A program made the position numbers and the translations under genes. Positions 22,576 to 33,482 of a stretch of DNA of 64,000 nt are shown here, in pieces (the stretch's first letter is position 1; each line of letters starts with the position of its first letter). Source of the stretch: Carex sylvatica (Eukaryota > Streptophyta > Magnoliopsida > Poales > Cyperaceae); NCBI GenBank assembly GCA_964058845.1, contig CAXKVR010000509.1, positions 1 through 64,000 of the forward strand, in the 5' to 3' direction. The notes under the pieces are model-generated. The model did not search any database and had not been told where the DNA came from. It saw nothing but the letters and a program-made list of their open reading frames with translations.

Positions 22576-25026
22576 TCAGTCTGACGAGGACACATAACTC
22601 TTTTTATTTATTAAAACATGTACCTTATATCCCGACAACAAAACCCGTGATGGTACCAAAAGGGAAGAAACATGCACTTCACCTCTCTTCCACTCCTTGA
22701 TTGAAATGGCTGGCGACTTATAACTTCTATCTGTCTGCCACTCCTCAAGTTCATATGAGAAATAATTATTGTCATGATCGGGCAGATCAACGTAAAACAA
22801 AGATATAACATTCCCAAATTTGGTAATGGGTTCCTTCACAAGCAGAAACAGATCTTTACCGGGCCCAAGAAAGATATAATAAGGATCCTCTTCATTTATT
22901 TTTACAGTGCAGGAGTGACCATAACAGTAGTAAATGCTGCGGTCCTGGTGATCTTGAAGAAAATGTCTCCGCCATTCTCCTACAACATTGTGCATAGACA
23001 AATAAAGGAACCAAAATAAGGTTTGATTTTGCAAATGAACTTTTCATCCGAAAATTTGAGAAATCAAGGATTTGCCTATCAAGGTTTGCATAAGACTAAA
23101 GATTTAGTAAGCTGTTCTATATGCAATATGCAGCTTAAATTTCAATCGAGAACAGTACAACTGTGCTGCACCAACCAATACTTCATATTACCACCATTCC
23201 ACAACATTAATCCCTCCATTTTTGTGCTTGTGGTCATTGTTTTGCAGCTTTTGCTTACATGTTAGTGGATTAGTTGTACTAATACAAGGACAAAAAAGTA
23301 TCGACAAGCAAAAATGTGCACCTGAAGACGCCTTGTGAGCACAGCCTGGAATTGGGCATAAAGAGGGGCCAAACTCACATGTATCCGCATGCACTTGCCT
23401 CTGTGAGTAGGAAACAAACTCACGGCAACCTAAATTGGCATAGGTGCAAGGTAGATGTGCTGATTCCAAAACCTTCTCGAGTGCAATGTTGCGGGTCACT
23501 ACAGGAACATTGCATATGTGACACTTGTGTTGTACTTTAGACCAGCAAGAGGGACACGCCACATGCCCATTCATACACTGCCAAAAGTATCAGATTTTGT
23601 ATTTGTAATATACGGTAAAAACAAAAAAATGCTTAAGTTGTACCAAATTGAACCAAGAATACAAATTAAATTAATATAATTTTGATCTACAAGATAACTT
23701 ATAATAAGCTGGTAACAATAGTGTTACCATCTAACAAAACATGCAACTCCCAATGGAGTCCCCCATAAGCCATAAGTATTCTATATGGTAGTTATCACCT
23801 CCAAATATGACACAACACTTGCTTTATCAGTTCGATTTGCAAAAATATGAGGTGTTCTATGCGGAAATAAATCTGCTACGATCCTAAGGGATTGTAGGGT
23901 GACCCTACAATCCCTTTTAGAATAAAGCAAGTGTTACGAATCTCAGTTCGATTTCCAAATCTAACCTTTCATTTTTTAAGTATTACGAATCTCCATAAAA
24001 GTTGTTTTTTATGCATGAATCTCAAAACAAATAAAAGGTTGGATTTGGAATCGTAGGACCCTACAATCCCTTTTAGGATCGTAGCAGATTTATTTCCATT
24101 CTATGCAAAAGTGTATATGATGGAAACTGTCGATGTATTTTTTTTTTTTGCCGTTAGGCTTGCATTGCATCAGATGAAACAGTACATGCAGTGCACTAAT
24201 TGCACCAGATATTACATCGACATACAACTGTTGATGTAGTTGGCTGCCTTTAATTTCCAACAACAACCAACAGCCAAGCCTTTAGTCCCAAAAGGTTGGG
24301 ATAGGCTAGAAATGAAACTCAATCATAATCATAATCACAAGTTGGGGATTCCTTTAATTTCCACATATGATAAATTCAGGCATAATCGCCCAAAATTGAG
24401 ATTTAAAAAAAAAATTCAAGGGCACAGGGACATAAATTTCCAGAGAACAAAATTGAAAAATAAACCTGATAAAGTGGAGGGCACAAGGGATTTGTGCAAA
24501 TGGAGCAGTCCAATAACTCGGTATCGATTGGGACCGTCTCTCTCCCTCCTCCGGTCTCTTCTTGAGGAGGAGAAGAATTAGAAGTCTCTCCTACCCCCAT
24601 TTCTGTTTGAGTCTGATTCAGAGTCTCTCCTCCACCAATTTCTCTTGGAGACGGAGAATTCAAAGTTTCTCCTCCCACAATTTCTCTTTGAGAGGGAGTA
24701 TTCGAAGTCTCTCCTCCTTCGTTTTGAGTCTTTCTCCGCTTCGTATTCGCCTTCACAATGGAGACAGAGGATTCGGAGCCTCTTGGAGACTTAGGATCCA
24801 AAGTCTCTCTGCCCACGATTGCATTTTGAGACGGAGCATTCGGAGTCTCTCCTCCCCTGATTTCTCTTGGAGATGGAGGATTCGGAGTCTCTCCTCCCCC
24901 GATTTCTCTTTGAGTCAGAAGATTTGAAGTCTCTCCTCCTTTGTTTTGTGTATTTATCTGCTTCGCCATGGCTATCCGCTTCGCCACGGCAAGCTTAACG
25001 GACTCATTCCCTCTCACCCTCACCAT
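22576..25026 (-). CDS. SINA-like RING-type E3 ubiquitin ligase
   Basis: Three exons on the minus strand: 25026-24466, 23577-23322 and 22979-22576, with GT-AG introns and matching phases, giving 406 residues. Residues 174-209 form a C3HC4 RING (C174, C177, C188, H192, C195, C198, C206, C209) that is split by intron 1. Next is the SIAH-type zinc finger, ending CPIPGCAHKASSGEW and then paired His residues completed across intron 2. The last about 130 residues are the TRAF-like substrate-binding part (YYCYGHSCTVKINEEDP). Such proteins dimerise and pass ubiquitin from an E2 to bound substrates; the substrate is unknown. Residues 20-165 are an unusual low-complexity region of GGET-(S/P/L)N repeats. 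The start is the first Met; a second Met in frame is at residue 20. Reading past exon ends gives stops, supporting the splice sites. Confidence 0.85.
23863..24097. mobile_element. MITE (235 bp) in intron 1 of the SINA-like gene
   Basis: The ends read GGAAATAAATCTGCTACGAT inward from both sides, followed by CCTAA. The flanks GTTCTATGC (23854-23862) and ATTCTATGC (24098-24106) make a 9-bp duplication with one mismatch, suggesting a Mutator-like MITE. Inside each arm is another hairpin, GGGATTGTAGGGT. Confidence 0.8.
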
Positions 25027-25068
25027 GGCTGCTTATTAGCGAACTTAACGAGCCAAGTTGACAGTTCA

Positions 25069-25088
25069 GGTTTAGGGTTTAGGGTTTT
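25069..25088 (-). promoter_or_regulatory. Telo-box upstream of the SINA-like gene
   Basis: AAACCCTAAACCC on the minus strand lies about 45-60 bp upstream of the ATG. Telo-boxes (AAACCCTA) are common near plant transcription starts, especially of growth-related genes. No clear TATA box was seen upstream. Confidence 0.5.
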
Positions 25089-25956
25089 GGAAAAACTCAC
25101 ATGAAGTCTTGGAACAAACAAGAGTCCGACCTATTGCAGATAAAACTAAGTATGCTCACTATATACCAAAAAACAAGCAAGGAAAGAGAGGACTGACAAA
25201 GAAAGAATCAATACTTGGAAAATAAAATGAAAACCAGAATTAACAAAGAAGTGAAGAATCAGTACTGGAAGTGGAAGGTTAGGATCACGGAGACGGAGGC
25301 CAGAGACACGGATACGGGCACGGACGCGGCGCGTCTGGTAGCCTGGTGGGGGTTACCGGGGTAGGTTAGAGAAATGGGAATTGGGAAAGAGAAAATTGTG
25401 AAATGGGAATGGGTCCGGACTGCGGAGATCCCAATCAAAGAAATGAAGAGAGAGGCTTAACTGGTTTAGGGCCTCACGGCCTGTCTAAGCCCAACTCCCC
25501 ACGGCCCATTTAAATCAATCAGAAGAAAAACATTACCTTTGCTTTTTAATTGTCAGTTTGGTTAAAACGGAATTATGACCTTATGCATGCACGTGTATGA
25601 TTCATACACGATATTTGGATTCCAAAAAGTTGAAAAGGAGATTCTTGGAATTTACTCAATTAATTCCTCGAAATCTGATGAAAGAAGCAAATAGAAATTC
25701 AAATTGTCAACACTAATCGAGTCATAATTATAGAACACTTCAATTTTTCTGCAAATTAAAGGTTTCTTTGGTGCCGGTAGCTCCAGGTTGTCACATGATA
25801 GCATCATGACATGCAACTAATGCCTTAGATAGCCTAATCATCGGGCATTCTTCGACACATAAAAGACACACATGCACACATCTTGATAACTCTGTTGTAA
25901 GAACTGAGTTTTCTACTGCTTTATCAAGTAGCTTCAAAATGTTTATTAATACTTAC

Positions 25957-26430
25957 ATATGCAAGAAGGTTTTGCTTCCCCTGGTGGCCTGGTTCCTCTT
26001 GCCACTTATAATCTCAAGGAGTATTGCTCCAAAGCTATACACATCAGATTTTACAGAAAATATACCCTCTGTGATATACTCTGTAGACATGTATCCACTT
26101 CATATATAAGAAACACAAATAGAGGAAATTAATAAGCAAAACAGTTGAACATATTCCAAATGCATGCAGCATATATAAAATTGAATGTACGTACATACCG
26201 AGTGCCAATCACTGTTTTTGTGCTTATTACTGCCTGTTCTCTTTCAAACAATCTTGCAGTGCCGAAATCTGAAATCTTAGGATTCATCTCTTCATCTAAT
26301 AAAACATTTGCTGCTTTGAGGTCCCTATGGATTATGTTGAGAATAGAATTAATTGTGATGAAGCTAGGTAGAAGCCCTCTTGCAATCCCTATTACAATTT
26401 CCAATCCCGTTCTCCAACTCAAAGAGGCGC
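25957..26430 (-). pseudogene. Cysteine-rich receptor-like kinase fragment
   Basis: Two exon-like pieces on the minus strand, about 26430-26199 and 26097-25957. The first reads SWRTGLEIVIGIARG, then a disrupted stretch where the family has LYLHEDS, then the catalytic loop HRDLKAANVLLDEEMNPKIS, DFGTARLF and a conserved threonine segment up to GTR. The intron (GTATGT at 26198) is in the usual CRK place. The second reads [20 protein letters not shown] and [13 protein letters not shown], then a frame change before NLLAY and a donor GTAAGT. The N-lobe, extracellular and transmembrane parts and the C-lobe end are missing. The active-site D and DFG remain but the fragment cannot fold as a kinase. It is fused at a (CA)n tract to NLR sequence. 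Confidence 0.85.
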
Positions 26431-26433
26431 GTG

Positions 26434-26448
26434 CACACACACACACAC
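26434..26448. repeat. (CA)n microsatellite at the NLR-kinase junction
   Basis: A run of about seven CA dinucleotides lies exactly between the last NLR codons (minus strand ..KYNVEDLV) and the first kinase codons (SWRTGL..). It may mark the breakpoint. Confidence 0.75.
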
Positions 26449-26449
26449 C

Positions 26450-26862
26450 AAATCTTCTACATTGTATTTGTGATCTTTAGGAAACATGGAACAATATAGA
26501 AAACAAGGCTTTAGGTAAGTGGGAAGGCGTGCATAGCTTATTTGAAGAGGTGGAAATATCTCATTACTCGCATCAAACTCCCATAACTCACTTTCTAAAA
26601 TCTCTCTCCAACTCTCTTCTTCCCCCTCGTACCTTAAAAGGCTAGCAATTGACTTCGATCACAGCCAGAGGCAACATTCCACACTAGCTTGTTCATGATT
26701 TGCTTCCCAATTTTTACCAACTTTAATTGGGTCATGATTTTGATCTACTCCACCAAAGGCATAATGTTCGAATAATTGCCAACACTGTTGAGCTGACAGA
26801 TAGCCAAGGTTGAATGTTGGCTCTGTTTGCATAATTCGTGCAACTTGATTGTTCCTTGTAGT
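26450..26862 (-). pseudogene. NLR (CC-NB-ARC) gene, 3' part beyond the copia insertion
   Basis: The minus strand continues the NB-ARC domain exactly where the copia element cut it: TTRNNQVARIM (RNBS-B), then the CWQLFEHYAFGG block (RNBS-C-like), a degraded GLPLA region with an in-frame stop, IASLLRYEGEEESWREILES, then ISYARLPTYLKPCFLYCSMF (RNBS-D) and PKDHKYNVEDLV. It stops before the MHD motif. No LRR follows; kinase sequence does. The GLPLA stop and the loss of LRRs mean no functional receptor can be made. GTAGT at 26858-26862 is the copia target duplication. Confidence 0.85.
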
Positions 26863-27328
26863 TGATATAACTTGGGCTTAACAATTTGATATTAACCCGA
26901 CGTGACAATTGGAGGAAGAGAGAATACGAGAATACAAGAACACACTATTTAACTATCAATCTTTCTTATTATTTATTCAATCTCTCTTCTCTTACATTCT
27001 TCACAAAATACTACTACATTTATAGACTCTTAACATTAGAAACTGACCATTAAAATTCGTACCCAAAAATAACTCTAAAACAGCTGTCCTTAACTCTGAC
27101 CTTCTGCTACTAAAACAGTCATAACTTATTATAGAAAACTCTAAATGACTTGAAACCTTCACCATTAAAAACTAGACTTAAAGACCTTTAATTTGACAGG
27201 TCATACCCCAAAATTGAGCAACGTTTGCCCCTTCAACTTCGATCATTAATTACCCTCAAAAACGTTCACTGTGCAGTCCCGGCTTCAATGTCGGACTGTT
27301 ATGTCGGATTAAGTTTATTTCATCAACA
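26863..27328 (-). repeat. 3' LTR of the copia element
   Basis: 466 bp, from TGATATAAC to CATCAACA on the plus strand. It matches 31451-31916 except for two substitutions (around 27062 and 27206). It contains the gag-pol stop codon at 27256-27258. Confidence 0.95.
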
Positions 27329-30300
27329 TCCCTCCTTAAACTTAATTCTCTTCTATCCTTCATCCCGAGTATCCTCTTGTAGTTCTCGAGTAACATTGTC
27401 GGTAGCGGTTTCGTGAAAATATCTGCAACTTGATCACGACTTGCGACATGAACCATTTTTACGCTTCCTTCCTTCACATGATCTCGGATGAAATGAAAAC
27501 GAACATCAATATGTTTGCTCCTTTCATGATTCACTGGATTTTTCGCCAATTCGATCGCTGATTGGTTGTCAACTCGTATCTCGGTTGCCTCATGTTGTGG
27601 ATTCTCCATTTCAGTTAGCAAATTCCTTAGCCAAATTGCGTGGCACACACACCAAGATGCTGCCACATATTCAGCTTCGCAAGTTGAGAGTGTCACAATC
27701 GGTTGCTTCTTCGATAGCCAAGTGAATGCCGTGTTCCCGACATAGAACACGTATCCCGATGTGCTCTTTCGGTCATCTACATCTCCACACCAATCGCTGT
27801 CGGAATATCCTACTAGCTTGAAATCCTTGGCTTCAGAGTAGAATAACCCAAGTGATTCGGTTCCCCGAATATACCGCAAAATTCTCTTTACTGCTTTCAA
27901 ATGTGTGTAGACCGGCTCCTCCATGAACCGACTTACAACTCCAACGCTATAAGAAATGTCCGGCCTTGTGCATGTGAGATAGCGGAGACTTCCAACTAGA
28001 CTTCGGTATTTGGTTGCATCTACTCGTTCTCCATCGTCAAACTTAGAAAGTTTCGTACCGAGTTCCATCGGTGTCAATACCGAGTTGCAATCCGCCATTT
28101 TATTCCTCTTCAAAATTTCTTTCGCATATGCTTCTTGTGACACAAAAATCCCCGTCTTTCCTTGTCTAACCTCCAGACAAAGAAAATACTTCATCAAACC
28201 CAAATCCGTCATCTCGAATTCCTTAGTCATCATGCTTTTGAATTTCTCTATCATCTCATCATTGTTTCCCATAAAGATGAGGTCATCAACATAAAGAGCG
28301 ACAAAAAACAAATCACCTTTCTTCTTTTTCACATATAGTGCATGCTCGTATGGACATTGAGTAAACCCGTTCTCCTTGAAGTAGGTATCGATTCGGGTAT
28401 TCCATGCTCGGGGTGCTTGCTTCAACCCATATAGGACCTTCCTCAACTTCAATACTTTACTTTCCTTCCCGGCTTTCATGTACCCGGGTGGTTGTTCCAC
28501 ATACACCTCCTCTTCTAGCACGCCATTCAAAAATGCCGACTTGACATCCATTTGAAAAATTTGCCATTTGAATTGAGCTGCTTGAGCAATGAGAAGTCGG
28601 ATTGTTTCCATTCTCGCAACCGGGGCAAAGACTTCATCATAGTCGATCCTCGCCTTTTGTCTATAGCCCTTCACAACCAGTCGTGCCTTGTATCTTTCTA
28701 TCTCGCCTTGGGCATTCATCTTTTTCTTATATACCCATTTTACTCCTATGGGCCGATATCCTTCCGGCAAATCCACCAAATCCCAAGTTTTATTTCTTTC
28801 GATAGCCTTTATCTCTTCATCCATCGCGGCTTGCCATTCTTTATCTCGTACTGCTTCTTCAAACGTAATTGTTTCGGCATCCGCCAAAAGACAAATTAAA
28901 TGTACCTCACTTGTCGAGTCGTACAAATCTTGCATGCTTCGCATCCTTGGTTGTCTCGGACCTTCTTCATCATCAGATGTTTGAGTGATTGTCGGTGTTA
29001 TTATCTGTGTAGCGGTTGATGGTTCTCCTTTTTCTTCCTTTTGTATCACCTCCTTTTGATTGTTCCAGTCCCATGCACTTTCTTCATTTACTTGCACATC
29101 TCGGCTTACAACCACCTTCTTTTCAACTGGGTCGAATAGCTTGAAAGCTTTCGTCTTCTCATCATACCCGATAAATACGTACTTCTTGCTCTTATCATCT
29201 AGTTTGGTCCTTCTTTGATTTGGTACGTGCGCGTAGGCCACACTACCGAATACTTTGAAATGCGATACAGTCGGTTTCTGTCCACTCCAAACTTCCTGTG
29301 GTGTTTGGTCTGCCAATCTCGCATGTGGACACCGATTTTGCACATACACTGCACATTGCACTGCTTCTGCCCAAAAATCTTTCGGCATGTCTTTGCTTCT
29401 CAACATTGACCGAACCATATCGAGAATGGTCCGATTCTTCCTTTCGGCCACACCATTTTGTTGAGGTGAGTAGGGTGCGGTTAAGAATCTCTTGATCCCT
29501 TGTTCCTCGCAATAATTCGTGAAAACGATTGACATGTACTCTCCACCTCTATCTGACCGTAAAGCCTTGATATAAGACCCGGTCATCTTCTCAACTAACA
29601 CCTTGAATTTCTTGAACACCTCGAATGCCTCAGATTTTTCTTTCAAAAAATACACCCACGTTTTTCTTGTGTAATCGTCAATGAAAGTGATAAAATACCT
29701 CTTCTCACTGAATGACTTAGGTGTGATCGGACCGCATATGTCGGTGTGTATCAACTCGAGAGTTTCTTTCGCACGGTATTCTGCCTTTTTCGGAAATGAG
29801 GTCCTTGCTTGCTTGCCGAGTAAACATCCTTCGCAAAACTTGGTGGTGTAGTCCATGTTCGGTAATCCATGGACCATGTTCTTCTTGGCCAACTCCTTTA
29901 GGCCACCGTAATGGAGGTGACCATACCTTAGATGCCACAACGCCGATTTTTCCTCCATGTCGACTTGTAGACATTTTTCCCGCACGTTTCGCAAATTGAG
30001 CTTGTACATGCGATTTTTGGCCATTTCAACTCGTGCTACCAAGCGCCCTTGATTGTTTTTTAATTGTAGTACCCGGTTTTTCATGAATACCGAGTATCCC
30101 TTCTCCACGAGTTGTCCCATACTAAGGATGTTACTCTTCAAGTCGGGCACATAGTAGACATCCTCAATCGACCCTTCTTTACCATCTGTTTGATAAAAAC
30201 AGATTTTACCTCGGCCCTTTACTTGAATCTTTGATGCATCACCAAACGATACGTGTCCATCTTCAACATCTCGCATCTCCTTGAATAGGTGCTTATGCCC

Positions 30301-31407
30301 GCACATGTGGTTGCTAGCTCCAGTGTCGAGATACCACACCGTGTCGCTGTCGGGATTGATATCGTTGTATGCCATCATGAGAACCCCATCTTTCGTTTCA
30401 TCCTCCGTGATAAGGTTGGTGTTCTCCTCTACTTTCTTTTCGGAATAGCAATCCTTTGCATAATGTCCGACCTTGCCGCAATTGTAACACTTGTCGGAGT
30501 TGCAGTCCTTCGCATAGTGACCATACTTGCCACACTTATAGCATTCGACATTCGAGTTATTTGACCGGCTGCCTCTCGCACGACCACGTCCTCTACCTCG
30601 CCAATTTTGTTGACTTGACTGCCCCTTCTCCTCATAGTAACCGCCTTGACCGCGACTTCCACCACCTCGACCATTGCTGCGACCTCCACGGCCGCGCCCT
30701 CTACCTCGGAAGTTTTGAGTATAGAGTACCTTTTCGTCTTTGATAGACGCCTTGGCTTGTAGCGCTTCTTCAAGCGACTCTTGTTTCTTCTTCTTCTTTC
30801 GCTGTTCATGCGCCTCAAGTGAACCAGCGAGATCATCGATTGTCATCTCTTCTAAATTTTTCGACTCCTCAATCGCACAAACAACGTTCTCGAAATTTTC
30901 TGTCAATGACCGCAAAATTTTCTCTACAACCCTTGCATCAGTTAGTATTTCACCATTGCGTTTGAGTTGATTCACCACTGTTTGCACACGCGTGATGTAG
31001 TCGGATATACCTTCCGATTCCTTCATCTTCATGCCCTCCAACTCGCCTCGAAGAGTTTGAAGTCGCACTTGTTTAACTCGGTCAGCGCCTTTGAACACCG
31101 TTTGCAACGTGTCCCACGCTTCTTTCGATGTTGCTGCACCGGCAATTTTCTCAAAACCCGATTCATCAACCGCTTGAAACAGGAAATAAAGAGCGGTTTT
31201 GTCCTTCATTCGCAATTCTTTCAACGCCTTCATCTGATTCGCCGTCTGATTGCCCGTTGCAGTCGGCTCTTCATAGCCGGCTTCGACTACTTCCCATGCG
31301 TCTTGCGCACCGAGCAACACACGCATCTGAATACTCCAATTGTCGTAGTTCGACTTCGTAAGTCGTGGCAGCGGCATCTGCCCTAGCGATGTACTCCCAG
31401 AATTCAT
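27256..31407 (-). CDS. gag-pol: Copia gag-pol polyprotein
   Basis: One open frame of 1,383 residues. Gag (about 1-330) starts [20 protein letters not shown], has a long Arg/Gly-rich stretch and two CCHC zinc knuckles (about 288-301 and 306-319). Protease follows with [12 protein letters not shown] (about 357-368). Integrase has the His/Cys zinc region ([10 protein letters not shown] .. CEGCLLGKQ, about 490-530), then DxxxxP and the [12 protein letters not shown] core to about 660. Reverse transcriptase spans about 870-1110 with VKSAFLNG and the catalytic YVDDL (about 1038). RNase H runs from SDSDW (about 1201) through [11 protein letters not shown] to DNQSA. The order protease-integrase-RT-RNase H is that of Ty1/copia. 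No internal stop or frameshift is seen; the C-terminus runs into the 3' LTR. It copies the element through an RNA intermediate in cytoplasmic particles. Confidence 0.97.
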   Translation of the reverse strand: MNSGSTSLGQMPLPRLTKSNYDNWSIQMRVLLGAQDAWEVVEAGYEEPTATGNQTANQMKALKELRMKDKTALYFLFQAVDESGFEKIAGAATSKEAWDTLQTVFKGADRVKQVRLQTLRGELEGMKMKESEGISDYITRVQTVVNQLKRNGEILTDARVVEKILRSLTENFENVVCAIEESKNLEEMTIDDLAGSLEAHEQRKKKKKQESLEEALQAKASIKDEKVLYTQNFRGRGRGRGGRSNGRGGGSRGQGGYYEEKGQSSQQNWRGRGRGRARGSRSNNSNVECYKCGKYGHYAKDCNSDKCYNCGKVGHYAKDCYSEKKVEENTNLITEDETKDGVLMMAYNDINPDSDTVWYLDTGASNHMCGHKHLFKEMRDVEDGHVSFGDASKIQVKGRGKICFYQTDGKEGSIEDVYYVPDLKSNILSMGQLVEKGYSVFMKNRVLQLKNNQGRLVARVEMAKNRMYKLNLRNVREKCLQVDMEEKSALWHLRYGHLHYGGLKELAKKNMVHGLPNMDYTTKFCEGCLLGKQARTSFPKKAEYRAKETLELIHTDICGPITPKSFSEKRYFITFIDDYTRKTWVYFLKEKSEAFEVFKKFKVLVEKMTGSYIKALRSDRGGEYMSIVFTNYCEEQGIKRFLTAPYSPQQNGVAERKNRTILDMVRSMLRSKDMPKDFWAEAVQCAVYVQNRCPHARLADQTPQEVWSGQKPTVSHFKVFGSVAYAHVPNQRRTKLDDKSKKYVFIGYDEKTKAFKLFDPVEKKVVVSRDVQVNEESAWDWNNQKEVIQKEEKGEPSTATQIITPTITQTSDDEEGPRQPRMRSMQDLYDSTSEVHLICLLADAETITFEEAVRDKEWQAAMDEEIKAIERNKTWDLVDLPEGYRPIGVKWVYKKKMNAQGEIERYKARLVVKGYRQKARIDYDEVFAPVARMETIRLLIAQAAQFKWQIFQMDVKSAFLNGVLEEEVYVEQPPGYMKAGKESKVLKLRKVLYGLKQAPRAWNTRIDTYFKENGFTQCPYEHALYVKKKKGDLFFVALYVDDLIFMGNNDEMIEKFKSMMTKEFEMTDLGLMKYFLCLEVRQGKTGIFVSQEAYAKEILKRNKMADCNSVLTPMELGTKLSKFDDGERVDATKYRSLVGSLRYLTCTRPDISYSVGVVSRFMEEPVYTHLKAVKRILRYIRGTESLGLFYSEAKDFKLVGYSDSDWCGDVDDRKSTSGYVFYVGNTAFTWLSKKQPIVTLSTCEAEYVAASWCVCHAIWLRNLLTEMENPQHEATEIRVDNQSAIELAKNPVNHERSKHIDVRFHFIRDHVKEGSVKMVHVASRDQVADIFTKPLPTMLLENYKRILGMKDRRELSLRRDVDEINLIRHNSPTLKPGLHSERF
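27329..27340 (-). other. Polypurine tract
   Basis: On the minus strand TTTAAGGAGGGA lies immediately before the 3' LTR, the position where plus-strand DNA synthesis is primed in LTR retrotransposons. Confidence 0.8.
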
Positions 31408-31435
31408 CTCGGCACTCTGATACTAACTTGATATA

Positions 31436-31447
31436 GCTCTGATACCA
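31436..31447 (-). other. Primer-binding site
   Basis: The minus strand reads TGGTATCAGAGC three bases inside the 5' LTR, complementary to the 3' end of plant initiator Met tRNA. A second, imperfect copy (TAGTATCAGAG) lies about 22 bp further in. Confidence 0.9.
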
Positions 31448-31450
31448 AAT

Positions 31451-31916
31451 TGATATAACTTGGGCTTAACAATTTGATATTAACCCGACGTGACAATTGG
31501 AGGAAGAGAGAATACGAGAATACAAGAACACACTATTTAACTATCAATCTTTCTTATTATTTATTCAATCTCTCTTCTCTTACATTCTTCACAAAATACT
31601 ACTACATTTATAGACTCTTAACATTAGAAACTGACCATTAAAATTCGTACCAAAAAATAACTCTAAAACAGCTGTCCTTAACTCTGACCTTCTGCTACTA
31701 AAACAGTCATAACTTATTATAGAAAACTCTAAATGACTTGAAACCTTCACCATTAAAAACTAGACTTAAAGACCTTTAATTTGACAGGTCATATCCCAAA
31801 ATTGAGCAACGTTTGCCCCTTCAACTTCGATCATTAATTACCCTCAAAAACGTTCACTGTGCAGTCCCGGCTTCAATGTCGGACTGTTATGTCGGATTAA
31901 GTTTATTTCATCAACA
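31451..31916 (-). repeat. 5' LTR of the copia element
   Basis: 466 bp, the same length as the 3' LTR and nearly identical to it. It should carry the element's own promoter on the minus strand. Confidence 0.95.
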
Positions 31917-33482
31917 GTAGTAACTAGGATTTTTGCAAAATTGTTGACATAAAAAGAGCCTGAAATTGATCCCAAAGACTCTTCTTCTCATTCCAGATGT
32001 CGTCAAGGACCAAAAGTACTCTTTTCGCACTTATCTCCTTCGGAATTTTCTCCTGCAAAGCACTCAAATTTGTAAGACCACACTCCTTACCTGTAATAGA
32101 CTCCACTAATTCTCTAGTGAGCCTCTCAACATTGAAATCATCTGATACACATATCCACCTAAATTTATCAAACCTTTGTCGGATTCTTTGATCATTATAG
32201 GCAAGTTGTGCAAGGGTAGTTTTTCCAATGTCCCCCATGCCAACAATTGTCACCACCGAAACAACATCACATTCAGAGGACAACAAATCAATGAGCTTCT
32301 TCTTTTCCCTCTCTCGACCAAAGATATTCGACTCAATAACAAAGTGACTAGATGGAGCTACTTGTAATTCGTTGTTGCAACGCCTGGGCCCATCTCCCTC
32401 TGACAGCTGAAGTGCAATCCGATCATTCACAATCTCATCAAACCTGCTTCTTATTTGCTTAATATGATCGAGCATGCCGTATGGAACTTGGAAAGTTAAT
32501 AATTACCTTGAGAGTGCATGTATGGCCTATTATAATATTCATGTACACAGATAATACTAGTTATAAGGTATAATAGTTGCTACATATTTGCGATGTGCAA
32601 TGTGGTACATATGTCCAGCTGGTACCTTGTACTTGTATATTCTTTGTTTTAGTGCTAATAACTTACAACATTTTGGCAGTTGGAATAAATATTTCTAACA
32701 AATGAACTTGACTAGGTTGAAAACTATAAGCTTGGGATTTCACATCAAGGGAAATAGAAAATACATTTGTTTGTCTTCATATTCATTAAAAATTCCATTT
32801 ACTGCTGGGAAATTAACCAATTCCTTAGCACTCCTTAGTATAAGAAACTAAACTTGTATAGCGCATTTCAATTCCTCATTTTACTTGTCAGTTGCCTATG
32901 AAATGAAGTCAGGAATGGACCTCACTCTTGTACAGTTACTCAAATTAATTACGACTTAAAAGTATCATAATCAAAGAAGGTTTACTCTTGTACATTCAGG
33001 ATTAATGGACCTTACTAGCTAAGACGTTTATCTTAGTGACCCAAACTCATGAACACAATGCACATGCATATAACACACACCCTTTGCACTATGAAATTAA
33101 ATAAGTTACCTGAATTTTACTCAAAACAAAAACAACAAACAAAATAATTTACTCAAAGTTACCTGAATTAGCTTTCTTTTATGAGAATCTGGTGGAGAAG
33201 CATCTCTTGTTTCCACTTGCGCCCGTAATAGTTCATAGTGGTACTCACCCAGTACATCCTCTGCATCATATGCAACTCGATCCCTTGAGCTCCTTCAACG
33301 AGAGCTTTATTGACAAATCTTTGATCTCCCTTTGCTCTGCATCGATCATACAGGGTGGCCCTGATTCGCTCCAGCAACCTCATCAATCTCTCCAATTCAG
33401 CCTCAATTTGGTGGTTTTGATCTACAGGTGGAAGCAAGGAAGATGATGGAGGTTGCGCAGAGGCATTGACAGCAGGCAGCAA
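31917..33482 (-). pseudogene. NLR (CC-NB-ARC) gene, 5' part
   Basis: Minus strand. The first exon-like part (about 33482-33163) encodes an Rx-type coiled coil: IEAELERLMRLLERIRATLY, then in a shifted frame VAYDAEDVLGEYHYELLRAQ (an EDVID-like motif). An intron of about 680 bp (donor GT at 33162, acceptor AG near 32487) leads to the second exon: GMLDHIKQIRSRFDEI, FGREREKK, the P-loop VGMGDIGKTTLAQ, RNBS-A (FDKFRWICVSDDF) and kinase-2 (RVLLVLDDIW). The P-loop has D where most relatives have G. A one-base loss just before RNBS-B shifts the frame at 31924-31950, right beside the copia insertion. At least two frameshifts in the 5' part plus the insertion make it a pseudogene. Its family acts as intracellular immune receptors. 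Confidence 0.88.

Larger units (their letters stand above)
26863..31916 (-). mobile_element. Complete Ty1/copia retrotransposon (5,054 bp)
   Basis: Flanked by the 5-bp duplication GTAGT (26858-26862, 31917-31921). It has two 466-bp LTRs with TG..CA ends, a primer-binding site and a polypurine tract in the right places, and one long open gag-pol frame. The LTRs differ at only two positions by eye (about 99.6% identical), so insertion is recent. It interrupts the RNBS-B motif of an NLR gene on the same strand. Structure and frame suggest it could still be mobile. Confidence 0.97.

Noticed and set aside
23034..23187. Extra exon of the SINA-like gene after an acceptor at 23166 (reads AQLYCSRLKF)
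   Set aside because: It meets a stop after about 20 codons, whereas joining 23322 directly to 22979 keeps phase and completes the zinc finger.
27256..31386. Many plus-strand open frames opposite the copia polyprotein
   Set aside because: They are shadows of the gag-pol frame; none has a domain or a promoter.
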